A DNA stretch of 64,000 nucleotides. Source: an uncultured Pelosinus sp. (GTDB taxonomy: Bacteria; Bacillota; Negativicutes; Sporomusales; Acetonemataceae). Positions 35,319-44,176 of the stretch are shown here, piece by piece. The translations under genes were made by a program, and so were the position numbers. How positions within the stretch are numbered: position 1 is the first letter of the stretch; every line of letters starts with the position of its first letter. The stretch spans positions 49,841-113,840 of the forward strand of contig UQPB01000007.1 in NCBI GenBank assembly GCA_900542835.1. The letters are read 5' to 3'. Below the pieces are notes generated by a model, which was not told the origin of the DNA, made no database searches, and was given only the letters and a program-made list of their open reading frames with translations.

Positions 35319-35495
35319 TTATCGTTTATCCGGCAGGCACTGCGCTTTGCCGGCTGCGTCCGCATGCGGCGCGGAATGTCCGTGCGGATGACCGCCGCTA
35401 TCCCGGAACGGCGCCCGGTTGGCGCCGGCGTAGACAGCGCTCAGGCCTAACAAAAACACCAACAGGCCGGCGACAAAAAATCGTTGCAGCGTCAT
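35319..35495 (-). CDS. Small secreted or membrane-anchored His-rich protein, 58 residues
   Basis: Between the first K-type gene and the DUF4418 gene an ATG at 35495 follows the excellent site GAGGAGGAATTAGT. The frame gives MTLQRFFVAGLLVFLLGLSA, a signal or anchor helix, then a short soluble part RDSGGHPHGHSAPHADAAG with four histidines, and a final KAQCLPDKR. The histidines and cysteine suggest metal binding outside the membrane. It is cotranscribed with the DUF4418 and ABC export genes and may be their partner. No family recognised. Confidence 0.65.
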   Translation of the reverse strand: MTLQRFFVAGLLVFLLGLSAVYAGANRAPFRDSGGHPHGHSAPHADAAGKAQCLPDKR

Positions 35496-35507
35496 ACTAA
35501 TTCCTCC

Positions 35508-36833
35508 TCAGGGATTTTGCGAATCACGGGTAATTTCGCTATAAATGTCTTCCAGCAGTTTCAGCCCGCCGCCGTAACCGACATAGGAGCTGTTTAAGAC
35601 TAAGCGGTCGGCGACCGGCATTGATACAGACAGGTGAAAACCGTTAATCTGCCGGGAAAGAACCTTTTCCCAACTGCTGCCGATAAGCAGCGGCCGCCCC
35701 GTCCGGGCCGTGTTCCGGATCGCTTCGTGCACCCAGCCGCCGTCGCCGCTAAAGTGAACGTCGGCGGTGATGTCATCGTTAAACTTCTGAAATTCCGCTG
35801 TGATCGCCGCCTGATACTGCGGCAATACGCCGTCGGTAATAAACTGCGCCTCCGGAATCAGGCCCATATCGTTGATCAGGAACCGGGCGATGCTCAGGCT
35901 GTATACGCTGTCGGCAACGGTGATAAAGCGGTTGGGCACAATCCGGGTCTGGTAGATCGCTTCCAGGGCGCTTTCAATAAACGCATAATATTGGCGTTCG
36001 TGGGCCCGAATGACCCTCTCGACCTGCTCAGCCGGAACACCGGCAAAAGCGCCTACCTCTCGCAGGAACCTGCCGGTTTCGGTGGGACCGATCGGCAGAA
36101 CCGGATAGTGGAGGTAAGGGGTACCGAATTTAGCCTGCAAATGCCGGACATTTTTTAGCCCCACCCAGGGGGATACCAGCAGGTTGAACTGCGCCTTCGG
36201 CACAGTGTTGACAGCCGTGATCCCGTCCTGCTCCAGACCGAAAATGCTGTTAGGCGTTAATCCCAGTTCCCGGATCAGAGCCTCGATCTGCTTGATATTG
36301 CCGACCCAAAAAGCATCCTGGAACGGGACTGAACACCAGATATTAACCAAGCCCGGCTCAGTTGCGGCCGGCGGCTGCAAATATTGCTCGATAATCGCGT
36401 CGACAATGATTTCATGCCCCGCGTAATTGGTGCCGTTGAAGCCGCCGGTTTCCGCGTAGACAACCGGCTTGCCCTGACGCCGGAACCGTTTGACCACTTC
36501 CGCCGCGTCGTCGCCGACGATCTCCGGTACGCAGCCGGTCAGCACAACAAATAAATCGGCGTCAATAATCTTCAACGAATTTTCAATGATCTGAAGCAGC
36601 TTTTCCTCGCCGCCGAAGACGACCTCGGTCTCGCCGATGTTGCTGCAGGGAGGCTGAGTGCCGCCGATATAGCCTGAACCGTGCATGCCGTTGCCAGCGG
36701 CGATAGCGCCGCTGAGCTTGTTGGCGCAGCCCTGCCCGGCGTGCAGGATTGGCGCCGCCCGTTTGATTGCCAGCACCGACTGCATGCCGCCGAGAGCGCA
36801 GGCATGCCGGAGCTGTTCGATATACTGCGTCAT
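35508..36833 (-). CDS. Nitrogenase-like beta subunit K1 (NifK/MarK family)
   Basis: 441 residues from the ATG at 36833, right after the stop of D1; a 60-residue upstream extension overlaps D1 and is spurious. The three beta-side P-cluster-type cysteines are present: C12 (HACALGG), C36 (HAGQGCANK) and C101 (LTGCVPEIVGDD). Also ETGGFNGTNYAGHE and the C-terminal YVGYGGGLKLLEDIY pattern of the oxidoreductase/nitrogenase component 1 family. It should pair with D1 in an iron-sulfur reductase fed by the NifH-like protein. Shorter than true NifK (about 520) and lacking its N-terminal extension. Confidence 0.88.
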   Translation of the reverse strand: MTQYIEQLRHACALGGMQSVLAIKRAAPILHAGQGCANKLSGAIAAGNGMHGSGYIGGTQPPCSNIGETEVVFGGEEKLLQIIENSLKIIDADLFVVLTGCVPEIVGDDAAEVVKRFRRQGKPVVYAETGGFNGTNYAGHEIIVDAIIEQYLQPPAATEPGLVNIWCSVPFQDAFWVGNIKQIEALIRELGLTPNSIFGLEQDGITAVNTVPKAQFNLLVSPWVGLKNVRHLQAKFGTPYLHYPVLPIGPTETGRFLREVGAFAGVPAEQVERVIRAHERQYYAFIESALEAIYQTRIVPNRFITVADSVYSLSIARFLINDMGLIPEAQFITDGVLPQYQAAITAEFQKFNDDITADVHFSGDGGWVHEAIRNTARTGRPLLIGSSWEKVLSRQINGFHLSVSMPVADRLVLNSSYVGYGGGLKLLEDIYSEITRDSQNP

Positions 36834-36834
36834 G

Positions 36835-38313
36835 TTATCGCACCTCGGCTTCCAAAAATTCGAAGCTGTTCTGCTGCAGCCACCAATCGGTATAGGGCAA
36901 TCGCAGCCATTGGGCAAGATTGCGTTCACGGCTGCGATTGCGCAGCGCATCCAGCATCCGCTGAGCAAAATTGACGGTTCCACGATAGCCGAATACTTCG
37001 TATTCGTCGACAATCATCAGCGAGGCGATTCCCAGCTTGGCGGCCCAGCCGGCAGTGCCGCCATGTCGTGACAGGTAAATGTCCGGCTGCAGCTTATGGA
37101 GGATGCTCATCATTTCAAACGCCTGCAGATCGCAAACGCTGGCCGGCACGTCGACCTTGCTGTCGCCGGCGTGTTTGGCCGCGTCAGGCACGCTGCCGTT
37201 ATCCAGCTTCTGATCAAAATGCCAGGACGTAGCCCATACGACCTCCATGCCCAGTTCTTCCGTCAGTACCCGGACGTAATCATGGGCAAAGCCCGGCCCC
37301 ATGCCGATTACCGCCCGGCGGCCGCTCAACTGCCGCTTCAGCTCGTCGAGAATCGGCCGATAGGCGGCTTCCTGCTCGGCGATATAGGTCTCAACCGCCG
37401 CCTCCTTGCCGACAATTTGGCCGAGGCCGCGCAGCCAACCCTGGATGCCGGCGATGCCCTGCGGATGCAGTCCCCGGACGCTGGGTACGCTGTAGAGCTG
37501 CTCCAACGCGTGTTCAACATAAGTCGACAAGCTGCTGCAGATGGCCATGCTGGCCGCCGCCTCCGACATTCGCGACAATTGCTCCACCGTGCATTGTGCG
37601 ACCATGAACACCGGCTCAAGCTCCAGACGGGCGAAAATCGCAGTAATTTCCGCCCTGGCGCGGGCGTGAAAGTTGAATACATTGACTTTGTTGGTTTTCC
37701 GGCGCGGCGGTTTGACAATATGGGTTAAAATCGCGTGAAAAGCGGCATCAAAGCCGGAGGCCCAGACTTTTGTCTTAAAGCCTTCACAAAAAACCGGCGC
37801 CAGCGGTATTGGAACCTCCTCCCGCAGCTCGTCGAGGGCGCTTTTGATATCCTCGCCGATAATGCCGGAAACGCAGGACGTGGTGATGAAAATCGCGCCA
37901 GGCCGATAGCGGCGGTACGCCTCGCGGATCGTGTCCTTCAGCTTCTCCGTCGCGCCGAAAACCGTGTCCTCCTTGGTCATATTGGTGGTAAAGAAGGCAA
38001 TGTTCCGCGGCTGCCAGCCCTCCCACTCGCGGGCCTTTTCCGACCATTTGTTCAGGACATTGTAGCCGATCTGATCGACGGCGCAGCCGGCCGGCGCATG
38101 ATTGACGATTACGGCATCAAGAATCTCCGAAAGATAGGACTGCGCGCAGCCCGAATTGCAGGAGCTGGCCTGCGTAAAGCAGCGGCCGTTGTTTTTTTGC
38201 GAACAAGAGGCCGCTTTCGCCGCCAGCTCGCGGACAGTTCCCCGGTAACCGACAATCGCTCCCAGCCGCTGCTCTCTGACGGCCGCCTCATTTCCCAGCC
38301 GTTGTGACGCCAT
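36835..38313 (-). CDS. Nitrogenase-like alpha subunit D1 (NifD/MarD family)
   Basis: 492 residues from the second ATG (38313), nine bases after GGGAGG. Alpha-side cluster cysteines: the N-terminal SSCNSGCAQ pair, HAPAGC (about 77) and TTSCVSGIIGED (about 147). A cysteine in AICSSLSTYVEHALEQLYSVP (about 259) aligns with the cofactor ligand Cys275 of NifD. The NifD His442 region instead reads MIVDEYEVFGYRG with no histidine. So the enzyme probably has a P-like cluster and a different or differently bound active-site cluster. Near twin of D2; linked to O-acetylhomoserine sulfhydrylase just upstream. Confidence 0.88.
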   Translation of the reverse strand: MASQRLGNEAAVREQRLGAIVGYRGTVRELAAKAASCSQKNNGRCFTQASSCNSGCAQSYLSEILDAVIVNHAPAGCAVDQIGYNVLNKWSEKAREWEGWQPRNIAFFTTNMTKEDTVFGATEKLKDTIREAYRRYRPGAIFITTSCVSGIIGEDIKSALDELREEVPIPLAPVFCEGFKTKVWASGFDAAFHAILTHIVKPPRRKTNKVNVFNFHARARAEITAIFARLELEPVFMVAQCTVEQLSRMSEAAASMAICSSLSTYVEHALEQLYSVPSVRGLHPQGIAGIQGWLRGLGQIVGKEAAVETYIAEQEAAYRPILDELKRQLSGRRAVIGMGPGFAHDYVRVLTEELGMEVVWATSWHFDQKLDNGSVPDAAKHAGDSKVDVPASVCDLQAFEMMSILHKLQPDIYLSRHGGTAGWAAKLGIASLMIVDEYEVFGYRGTVNFAQRMLDALRNRSRERNLAQWLRLPYTDWWLQQNSFEFLEAEVR

Positions 38314-38388
38314 ATGCCTCATCCTCCCTTGCTTAATCGGCGGTTTGCCGCTAATACGGCTGCCGCCTCCGGTTCAAGCGCCCCGCCG

Positions 38389-39684
38389 TCAGTCCCGACT
38401 GGCCCGCAGTGCGCGGTCAAGATAATACAGCAGGTCGGCTTTGTCCTCCAGGCCGATCGACAGACGGATAAGATCCTCGGTAACGCCGGTTGCCAGTTGC
38501 TGCGCCGGCGTCAGCTGCTGATGGGTGGTGCTGGCGGGATGAATAACCAGCGACTTGGCGTCGCCGACATTAGCCAGATGCGAAAACAGTTCCAGCTTGT
38601 CGATAAATCTGGTGCCGGCGGCCAGTCCCCCCTTGATGCCGAACGTCAGAATCGCCCCGGCGCCGCGGGGAAAATACTTCTGTGCCTGCGCGTAGGCGGC
38701 ACTGCTCTTCAGGCCGGGATAATTCACCCAGGAGACCAGTTCATGCTGTTCGAGGAATTCGGCAACAGCCTGGGCGTTGCTGACATGACGCTCGAGGCGC
38801 AGTGACAGCGTTTCCACCCCCTGCAAAAACAGGAACGCGTTGAAGGGGCTGATCGCCGCGCCGGTGTCGCGCAGCAGCGCCACACGGGCTTTGGTGATAT
38901 AGGCGGCGCGGCCGAAAGCTTCCGTAAATACCAGGCCGTGATAGCTGGGGTCCGGTTCGGTTAAACCGGGATACTTGCCGTTATTCCAGTTGAAATTGCC
39001 GGAATCGACCAGAATGCCGCCGATAGAGGTGCCGTGGCCGCCGATAAACTTAGTGGCGGAATGGACGACAATATCGGCGCCCCATTCGAACGGCCGCTGC
39101 AGATACGGCGTGGCAAAGGTGCTGTCTATAATCAGGGGAAGCTGATATTCGTGGGCGATGGCGGCGACCGCCGCCACATCGAGAATATCAATTTTGGGAT
39201 TACCGATATTTTCGGCATAAACAGCTTTTGTCGCCGGCGTAATCGCCCGGCGGAAGTTTTCCGGATCGCCGGGATCGACAAACCGCACCGTGATGCCGAA
39301 TCTAGGCAAAGTGTGATGGAACAGGTTATAGGTGCCGCCGTAGAGGGCGGCTGAGGAAACAATTTCATCGCCGGCCTGGGCAATGGTCAGTATCGAATAG
39401 GTAATCGCCGCCTGGCCGGAGGCGACTGCCAGCGCGCCGACACCGCCTTCCAGGGCGGCCAGACGCTCTTCAAACACGCTTTGGGTGGGATTGATCATCC
39501 GCGTATAGGCATAGCCCAGCTCCTCCAGCGCGAACAGCCGCGCCGCCCGCCGCGTATCGCCCAGGACAAAGGACGAGGATTGGTAGATGGGCACCGCCCT
39601 GGCGCCGGTTGCCGGATCGGCAGTCTGCCCCGCGTGCAGCGCCAGCGTATCAAAGCCATGCTTTCTTAGGTTTTGTTCACTCAT
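38389..39684 (-). CDS. metY: O-acetyl-L-homoserine sulfhydrylase
   Basis: 431 residues from the ATG at 39684, with GGGGAG upstream. Makes homocysteine from O-acetylhomoserine and sulfide, or methionine when methanethiol is the thiol. Signatures: FDTLALHAGQTADPATGARAVPIYQ, YTRMINPTQSVFEERLAALEGG, the PLP lysine in VHSATKFIGGHGTSIGG (about 208), and IRLSIGLEDKADLLYYL. The length, longer than cystathionine synthases, is typical of MetY. Its position between two nitrogenase-like D/K pairs and behind its own attenuator (element g) points to capture of the thiol released by those reductases. Confidence 0.92.
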   Translation of the reverse strand: MSEQNLRKHGFDTLALHAGQTADPATGARAVPIYQSSSFVLGDTRRAARLFALEELGYAYTRMINPTQSVFEERLAALEGGVGALAVASGQAAITYSILTIAQAGDEIVSSAALYGGTYNLFHHTLPRFGITVRFVDPGDPENFRRAITPATKAVYAENIGNPKIDILDVAAVAAIAHEYQLPLIIDSTFATPYLQRPFEWGADIVVHSATKFIGGHGTSIGGILVDSGNFNWNNGKYPGLTEPDPSYHGLVFTEAFGRAAYITKARVALLRDTGAAISPFNAFLFLQGVETLSLRLERHVSNAQAVAEFLEQHELVSWVNYPGLKSSAAYAQAQKYFPRGAGAILTFGIKGGLAAGTRFIDKLELFSHLANVGDAKSLVIHPASTTHQQLTPAQQLATGVTEDLIRLSIGLEDKADLLYYLDRALRASRD

Positions 39685-39715
39685 CGTACTCCCCGCTTTC
39701 TGCTCGTATTTTTGC

Positions 39716-39768
39716 AAAAGGCCCATGCAGTCGCCTGCACAGGCCTTCAGTTCTTGACTGATCAGCTT
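39716..39768 (-). promoter_or_regulatory. Internal leader element g before metY
   Basis: Minus strand: UGA, UCAG-N7-CUGA hairpin (39747-39761), then AGGCC-N3-GCAG stem with complement and TTTTGC. No promoter precedes it, so it acts on readthrough from the D2/K2 genes into metY, D1 and K1. Confidence 0.78.
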
Positions 39769-39824
39769 GCTTGCCGGGTTTCCAGGAACCGCTGATTATT
39801 TCGCCAGACCTAAGCAACGCTTCC

Positions 39825-41141
39825 TTAACGGTATGTATCCAGCACTTTGCCGTAAATATCCTCAATAAGCCTGAGCCCGCCGTTGTAGCCGGCATAGCCG
39901 CCATTTAAAATCAACCGGTAGGCGACCGGCACACCGACAATCAGCAGGTCGGCGCCGATTTCCGCCGCCAGGTCCCGCTCCCAGCCGCTGCCGAGCAGCA
40001 AAGCCCGTTGTTTATGGTCATCGCGCCGGATCTGTTCCTGAATCGCGCCGCCGTCGACGCCAAAGTGTACAGCCGCCGACCGCAGCGGTGATATTGTCCG
40101 GAACTGCTCTGCGATCGCCGCCTGAAACTCCGCCGGCGTCGCGTCGGTAATAAACTGATCGGCCGGCAGAATGCCAAGTTCATTTAGCAGATATTTGGCA
40201 AACCCTACCGCGTAGCTGGCATCAAGTACCGTGTAAAACCGCCGCGGCAGGCCGTAGCGGAATTCCAGCATAAAGTCGGCCGTGCGCTCGATATGCTGAT
40301 AAAACCGCGCCTCCTCTTTCGTGATAAAGGCTTCAGCCGCGCCTCTGTCGACACCGGTGAACGCTGCCGCCTGCCGCAGGAACTTCGTTGTCTCAACGCC
40401 GCCGACAGGCAGATAAGGAAAATGCAGGTAAGGCGTGCCGTATTTTTCCTGCAAATGACCGGCGATCGCCAGTCCTGCCCAGGCGCTGACAACCAGATTG
40501 GCCTCAGCCTGCGGAATCGTCCGCCACTCGGCAACGCCGGCGGAACAGGAGCCAAAGAGGATGTTTACCTGCAGGCCGATGCCTTCAAGCAGCCGCTTCA
40601 ATTCCTCCAGATTGCCGTTCCAGAACGGATCCTGATAGGGAACTGAGGCAAATACGTTAACCAGCCCCTTGATCACTGCGCCGCCGGTTTTATATTTGTC
40701 GACATACTGATCGATAATCGCGTTGACCACTCGCTCATGGCCGATGTAATTATTACTTTTGAAGCCGCCGCTCTCCACGCAGACAAGCGGTTTGTCCTGT
40801 TCCTGCCAGCCAGCTGCCACCCGGCCGGCATCATCGCCGATGATATCGGAGGTACAGCCGGTCAGCACCACGTACAAATCGGCGTCAATAACCCGGAACG
40901 CGCCGGCGATCACCTTCTCCAGCTTGGCCTCGCCGCCAAACACGATTTCCGACTCGCTGGCGTTTGTACACGGCACAGTGTGGCCGCCGGCGTAACCCTC
41001 GCCCTGCCCCAGCAGCCTGTTGACCTTATCGCCGCAGCCGGGGCCGGAATGCAGAATGGGAACAGCCCGCTTAATTGCCACCACCGACTGCTGTGCGCCC
41101 AGCGCGCAGGAATAGCGCGGCTGTTCAATAAAATTTACCAC
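39825..41141 (-). CDS. Nitrogenase-like beta subunit K2 (NifK/MarK family)
   Basis: 438 residues from a GTG at 41141 that overlaps the D2 stop by 17 bases, with AGGAG upstream inside D2. Cluster cysteines C12 (SCALGA), C36 (HSGPGCGDK) and C96 (LTGCTSDIIGDD) are kept, as are ESGGFKSNNYIGHE and YAGYNGGLRLIEDIY. Close paralogue of K1 (same ordering of motifs and length). Forms the alpha-beta reductase with D2. Terminates just before element g. Confidence 0.88.
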   Translation of the reverse strand: MVNFIEQPRYSCALGAQQSVVAIKRAVPILHSGPGCGDKVNRLLGQGEGYAGGHTVPCTNASESEIVFGGEAKLEKVIAGAFRVIDADLYVVLTGCTSDIIGDDAGRVAAGWQEQDKPLVCVESGGFKSNNYIGHERVVNAIIDQYVDKYKTGGAVIKGLVNVFASVPYQDPFWNGNLEELKRLLEGIGLQVNILFGSCSAGVAEWRTIPQAEANLVVSAWAGLAIAGHLQEKYGTPYLHFPYLPVGGVETTKFLRQAAAFTGVDRGAAEAFITKEEARFYQHIERTADFMLEFRYGLPRRFYTVLDASYAVGFAKYLLNELGILPADQFITDATPAEFQAAIAEQFRTISPLRSAAVHFGVDGGAIQEQIRRDDHKQRALLLGSGWERDLAAEIGADLLIVGVPVAYRLILNGGYAGYNGGLRLIEDIYGKVLDTYR

Positions 41142-42606
41142 TCACGTCACTCCTAAGAAAAGAAAATGGGTCTTGTTCCAGCCACCAACGGGTATACGGC
41201 ATGCTGCTGTGACGGGCCAGATTGCTGACAAACTCCTTATTATCAAGCGTTTCCAGAATCCGCTCCGCGTAGTTGAGGATCCCCTGATAGCCGAAGCTGA
41301 ATTGCTCGTCGCCGACCAGCAGGGTCGGTATGCCCAGTTTCGCGCCCCAAAGGGTCATGCCGCCGTGGCGGGCGATCATGATATCCGGCCGGACACGGTT
41401 GAGAATGTTGACCAATTCATACGCCTGCTTATTGCAGACATTATAGTGGGGGACATCGCCGTAGGTATTGACGGCATGCGCCAGGGCGTCGGCAGCGGGG
41501 TCGCCGTTGTCATAGACCGGATCGTGATGAAAGATCGCCGCCCCCTGCACCTCCATGCCCAATTCCCGCAGCAAGGCGATCAGCGCATGTCCGTGGGCGG
41601 CGCCGGCGGTTAAATATACTGTTTTACCCTGCAGCTTTTCGCGATACTGCCGGATTGCAGGCAGGACGCGCCGCTTTTCACGCTCAATCAGCGCTTCAAT
41701 CTCCTGTTCCCGATCAAGCACCCGTCCCAGCTCCCGCAGCCACTGATCGGTGCCGGCAATACCGTAGGCCGGCGGCGATTTGATTTCCGGCACGCCGTAC
41801 ACCTGCTCCAGAGCGGCGCCGATATACGTACCCAGAGTCGGACAAATCTGAATCGTAGCCGCCGCCTCCGCGATCCGCTCCAAGTCGGCTACGGTTGAAA
41901 ACGGCACGATATAGTCCGCCTCGTAGCCCAGCGGGGCCAACAGCGCATCAAACACATGACTGCCCCAGAAATTAATAATGTTGACCCGATTCGATTTTTG
42001 GCGCGGCGGTTTTACCAGCTTGCGGACAATGGCATGATAGGCTGAGTCAAAGCCGGTCGTCCAGATTTTCGATTTGAACCCTTCACAAAAGCAGGCGATA
42101 ACCGGGATGCCCAGTTCCTCTGTCAGCTCATTGGCCGTGTTTTCCACATCGTCGCCGATAATGCCGGAAACGCAGGAGGTGGTAATAAAAATCGCGTTGG
42201 GCCTGACCCTCCGGTATACCGCCCGCACGGTAGCGGCCAGCTTTTGCACCGCGCCGAAAACCGTATCCTTTTCTTCCAGATTGGTATTAAAATAGCTGCC
42301 GTTAACCGGCGGCAGGCCGCGCTCCATCTGGCCGACCCGGTAAACAAAGTTAAAGGTAAAGAAATCACCGGCGCAGCCGGCCGGCGCATGATTGACCACC
42401 GCGGCATCCCGTATCATGGAAAGCTGGCAAAACGCATTGCCGGAGGCGCAGCCCATACATTGACTGAAGTCGCGTTCACTATCGCGCAGCTTGCCGGCCT
42501 GGGCGCACCGTACCAGCTCGCCGGCCGTGCCGGCAAACCCGGTGATTGAGCCCAGCCGGACTTCCCGCACGGGAACTTCCGCTGTCTGCAGATTAATCTT
42601 GCTCAT
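41125..42606 (-). CDS. Nitrogenase-like alpha subunit D2 (NifD/MarD family)
   Basis: 493 residues. Cysteines C50/C53 (SQCMGC), C60, C78 (HAPAGC) and C145 (TTSCVSGIIGDD) can make the alpha half of a P-type cluster; C255 (IQICPTLGTYIGAALEQVYGVP) aligns with NifD Cys275. At the NifD His442 region the sequence is LLVGDEQFSFGYQG, without histidine, as in D1. AGGAGGGTTGGC precedes the ATG. Upstream lie the NifX-like protein and the ABC importer genes, all within the nifH-initiated operon. D1 and D2 differ mainly in their N- and C-terminal regions, which suggests duplicated enzymes with different substrates. Confidence 0.88.
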   Translation of the reverse strand: MSKINLQTAEVPVREVRLGSITGFAGTAGELVRCAQAGKLRDSERDFSQCMGCASGNAFCQLSMIRDAAVVNHAPAGCAGDFFTFNFVYRVGQMERGLPPVNGSYFNTNLEEKDTVFGAVQKLAATVRAVYRRVRPNAIFITTSCVSGIIGDDVENTANELTEELGIPVIACFCEGFKSKIWTTGFDSAYHAIVRKLVKPPRQKSNRVNIINFWGSHVFDALLAPLGYEADYIVPFSTVADLERIAEAAATIQICPTLGTYIGAALEQVYGVPEIKSPPAYGIAGTDQWLRELGRVLDREQEIEALIEREKRRVLPAIRQYREKLQGKTVYLTAGAAHGHALIALLRELGMEVQGAAIFHHDPVYDNGDPAADALAHAVNTYGDVPHYNVCNKQAYELVNILNRVRPDIMIARHGGMTLWGAKLGIPTLLVGDEQFSFGYQGILNYAERILETLDNKEFVSNLARHSSMPYTRWWLEQDPFSFLRSDVSGKFY

Positions 42607-42629
42607 GCCAACCCTCCTTCTGGATTACT

Positions 42630-42995
42630 TCACCGCGAACAGCCGCTGCAGCCGCCGCAGGCCGACCCGGAGGCCAGATGCAGATACTTCCGCCGCTGAC
42701 CGTATTTCTGCAGCGCCGCTTCAATTGGCCCGGATACCGGCAGCGCGGCTACGCCGTATGATCGCAGCTCGGCTTCTGCCGCCGCGCCGATCCGTACCGC
42801 CAGTACAGCTTCCACATCGGCCAGCAGCCGGGGCTTGCTGTAACCGGCGCCATGAGCGGCGTAAGCGTTGGCATCGCGGATTTCCAGTAGCGAGTGGCCG
42901 GTTTCATCCGCCTCATAAATCAAAAACCGCTCCGCCCTGCCAAAATGCTCATCAATACTTACTCCATCCGTACTGACTACAGCCACCTTTGCCAT
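42630..42995 (-). CDS. NifX/NifB-C-terminal-like cofactor-binding protein
   Basis: 121 residues of the dinitrogenase iron-molybdenum cofactor binding family: VAVVSTDGVSIDEHFGRAERFLIYEAD at the N-terminus with the conserved DEHFGRA, then ADVEAVLAVRIGAAAEAELRSYGV. The C-terminal tail is cysteine rich (ACGGCSGCSR) and may hold an iron-sulfur cluster or metal. These proteins carry NifB-cofactor-like clusters between assembly proteins. Location directly before D2 suggests delivery to D2/K2. The same domain also occurs as the C-terminal part of the NifB at 45824-47113. Confidence 0.88.
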   Translation of the reverse strand: MAKVAVVSTDGVSIDEHFGRAERFLIYEADETGHSLLEIRDANAYAAHGAGYSKPRLLADVEAVLAVRIGAAAEAELRSYGVAALPVSGPIEAALQKYGQRRKYLHLASGSACGGCSGCSR

Positions 42996-43074
42996 TGCAA
43001 CCGCCTCCCGCTTTTTTATTTGGCTGCCAGCGAAGCCGTTGCGTCAGCGCTCCGGCTCGCTGGCAGCGCGCGAA

Positions 43075-44133
43075 TCACTTGCTGCTGCCTGTAGAATTAA
43101 CCGAACTGGACACCACCAGATCGGACGGCTTGACCTTGCCCTTGGGAATCACCCCCGAACGTTCCAGATCCTCGATCCAGGGAATAACCAGTGATTCGTC
43201 AATTTCCGTACCGGCCGCGTAATAGTGAGTGGCGTTAACCGGCACGCCGATCCATTCCTCGGTGATTTTCTGCGCCTGTTCAGGATTTTCATTCGACCAC
43301 TTTTGCGCTTTGATGATCGCCCGGGCAAACTTCCGGGTAATGTCGGGATGCTTGGCAATAAAATCATGATTAAATACATAATAGCCAATGCCGCCGGCGA
43401 CTCCCACTTTTGCGTCCAGACTGTCGGCGATTTTCACCATACCGGCATCCTCCATTGATTTATAAAACGGCGGATGCACGCCGGCTACGGTCACCAGCCC
43501 CTGCTTCAATGCCTGGACCGCCTGGATGTCTGGCATGCTGACCCATTCAATCTTGTCGCGGGGCAGGCCTTGCGCGTCGGCGATTTTATTGCCCAGGAAA
43601 TCGGCGCAAATGTTATTGGTGATTGTGGAAAACTTCAGCTTGCCGTTAAGCCGGTTGAGACCGGCAAAGTTTTTGATATCCGGCGTTGTCTTCGGGTTGA
43701 TATACCAGTTCATGTGCCGCAGCTTCGGATCCTGCTCCGGCGCGGGATCGATGCCGGCTGTCGCGACTCCCTTAATCTTGGCACCGCCGGCTATCGCCAC
43801 CGCCAGATTATTGGGATGGAAGCCGCCGCCAACATCATTGTCGCCATTCAGAACCGATGGAATCTGCTGCGGCGCCGCCGTATCGCCGGTAAATACAAGC
43901 TTTAAGCCTTCCTCCTTAAAAAAACCCTGGGTTACGCCTACCGCGAACGGCGTAGCGCCGCAATCCTTGCGCGTCCAGGTTTTGATCGGAAACAAGCCGT
44001 CGCCCTGCGCCTTGGCGGCGTCGCCGCCGCCAGCCGACTGATTGCCAATGTGGGCACCATAGCCAATTGCGCCGGCGACAGCGACGACTACGGCCGCCAG
44101 AATAATTCTTTTCACTGTTTTTTTGTCCGCCAT
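43075..44133 (-). CDS. ABC substrate-binding protein, SsuA-like, non-lipoprotein anchor
   Basis: 352 residues. N-terminal membrane anchor VKRIILAAVVVAVAGAIGYGAHIG without a lipobox cysteine, then the NMT1/SsuA-type domain: WTRKDCGATPFAVGVTQGFFKEEGLKLVFTGD, GDNDVGGGFHPNNLAVAIAGGAKIKGVA, and GLVTVAGVHPPFYKSME. The conserved HPP segment is shared with the binding proteins at 29678 and 61805. It works with the two permeases directly upstream in the operon; an ATPase is missing locally. Ligand unknown; the setting favours an organosulfur compound. Confidence 0.88.
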   Translation of the reverse strand: MADKKTVKRIILAAVVVAVAGAIGYGAHIGNQSAGGGDAAKAQGDGLFPIKTWTRKDCGATPFAVGVTQGFFKEEGLKLVFTGDTAAPQQIPSVLNGDNDVGGGFHPNNLAVAIAGGAKIKGVATAGIDPAPEQDPKLRHMNWYINPKTTPDIKNFAGLNRLNGKLKFSTITNNICADFLGNKIADAQGLPRDKIEWVSMPDIQAVQALKQGLVTVAGVHPPFYKSMEDAGMVKIADSLDAKVGVAGGIGYYVFNHDFIAKHPDITRKFARAIIKAQKWSNENPEQAQKITEEWIGVPVNATHYYAAGTEIDESLVIPWIEDLERSGVIPKGKVKPSDLVVSSSVNSTGSSK

Positions 44134-44176
44134 AAGCTTTCTCTCCCTTTCATTTTTAAATAGCGTTGTCAGGAGC

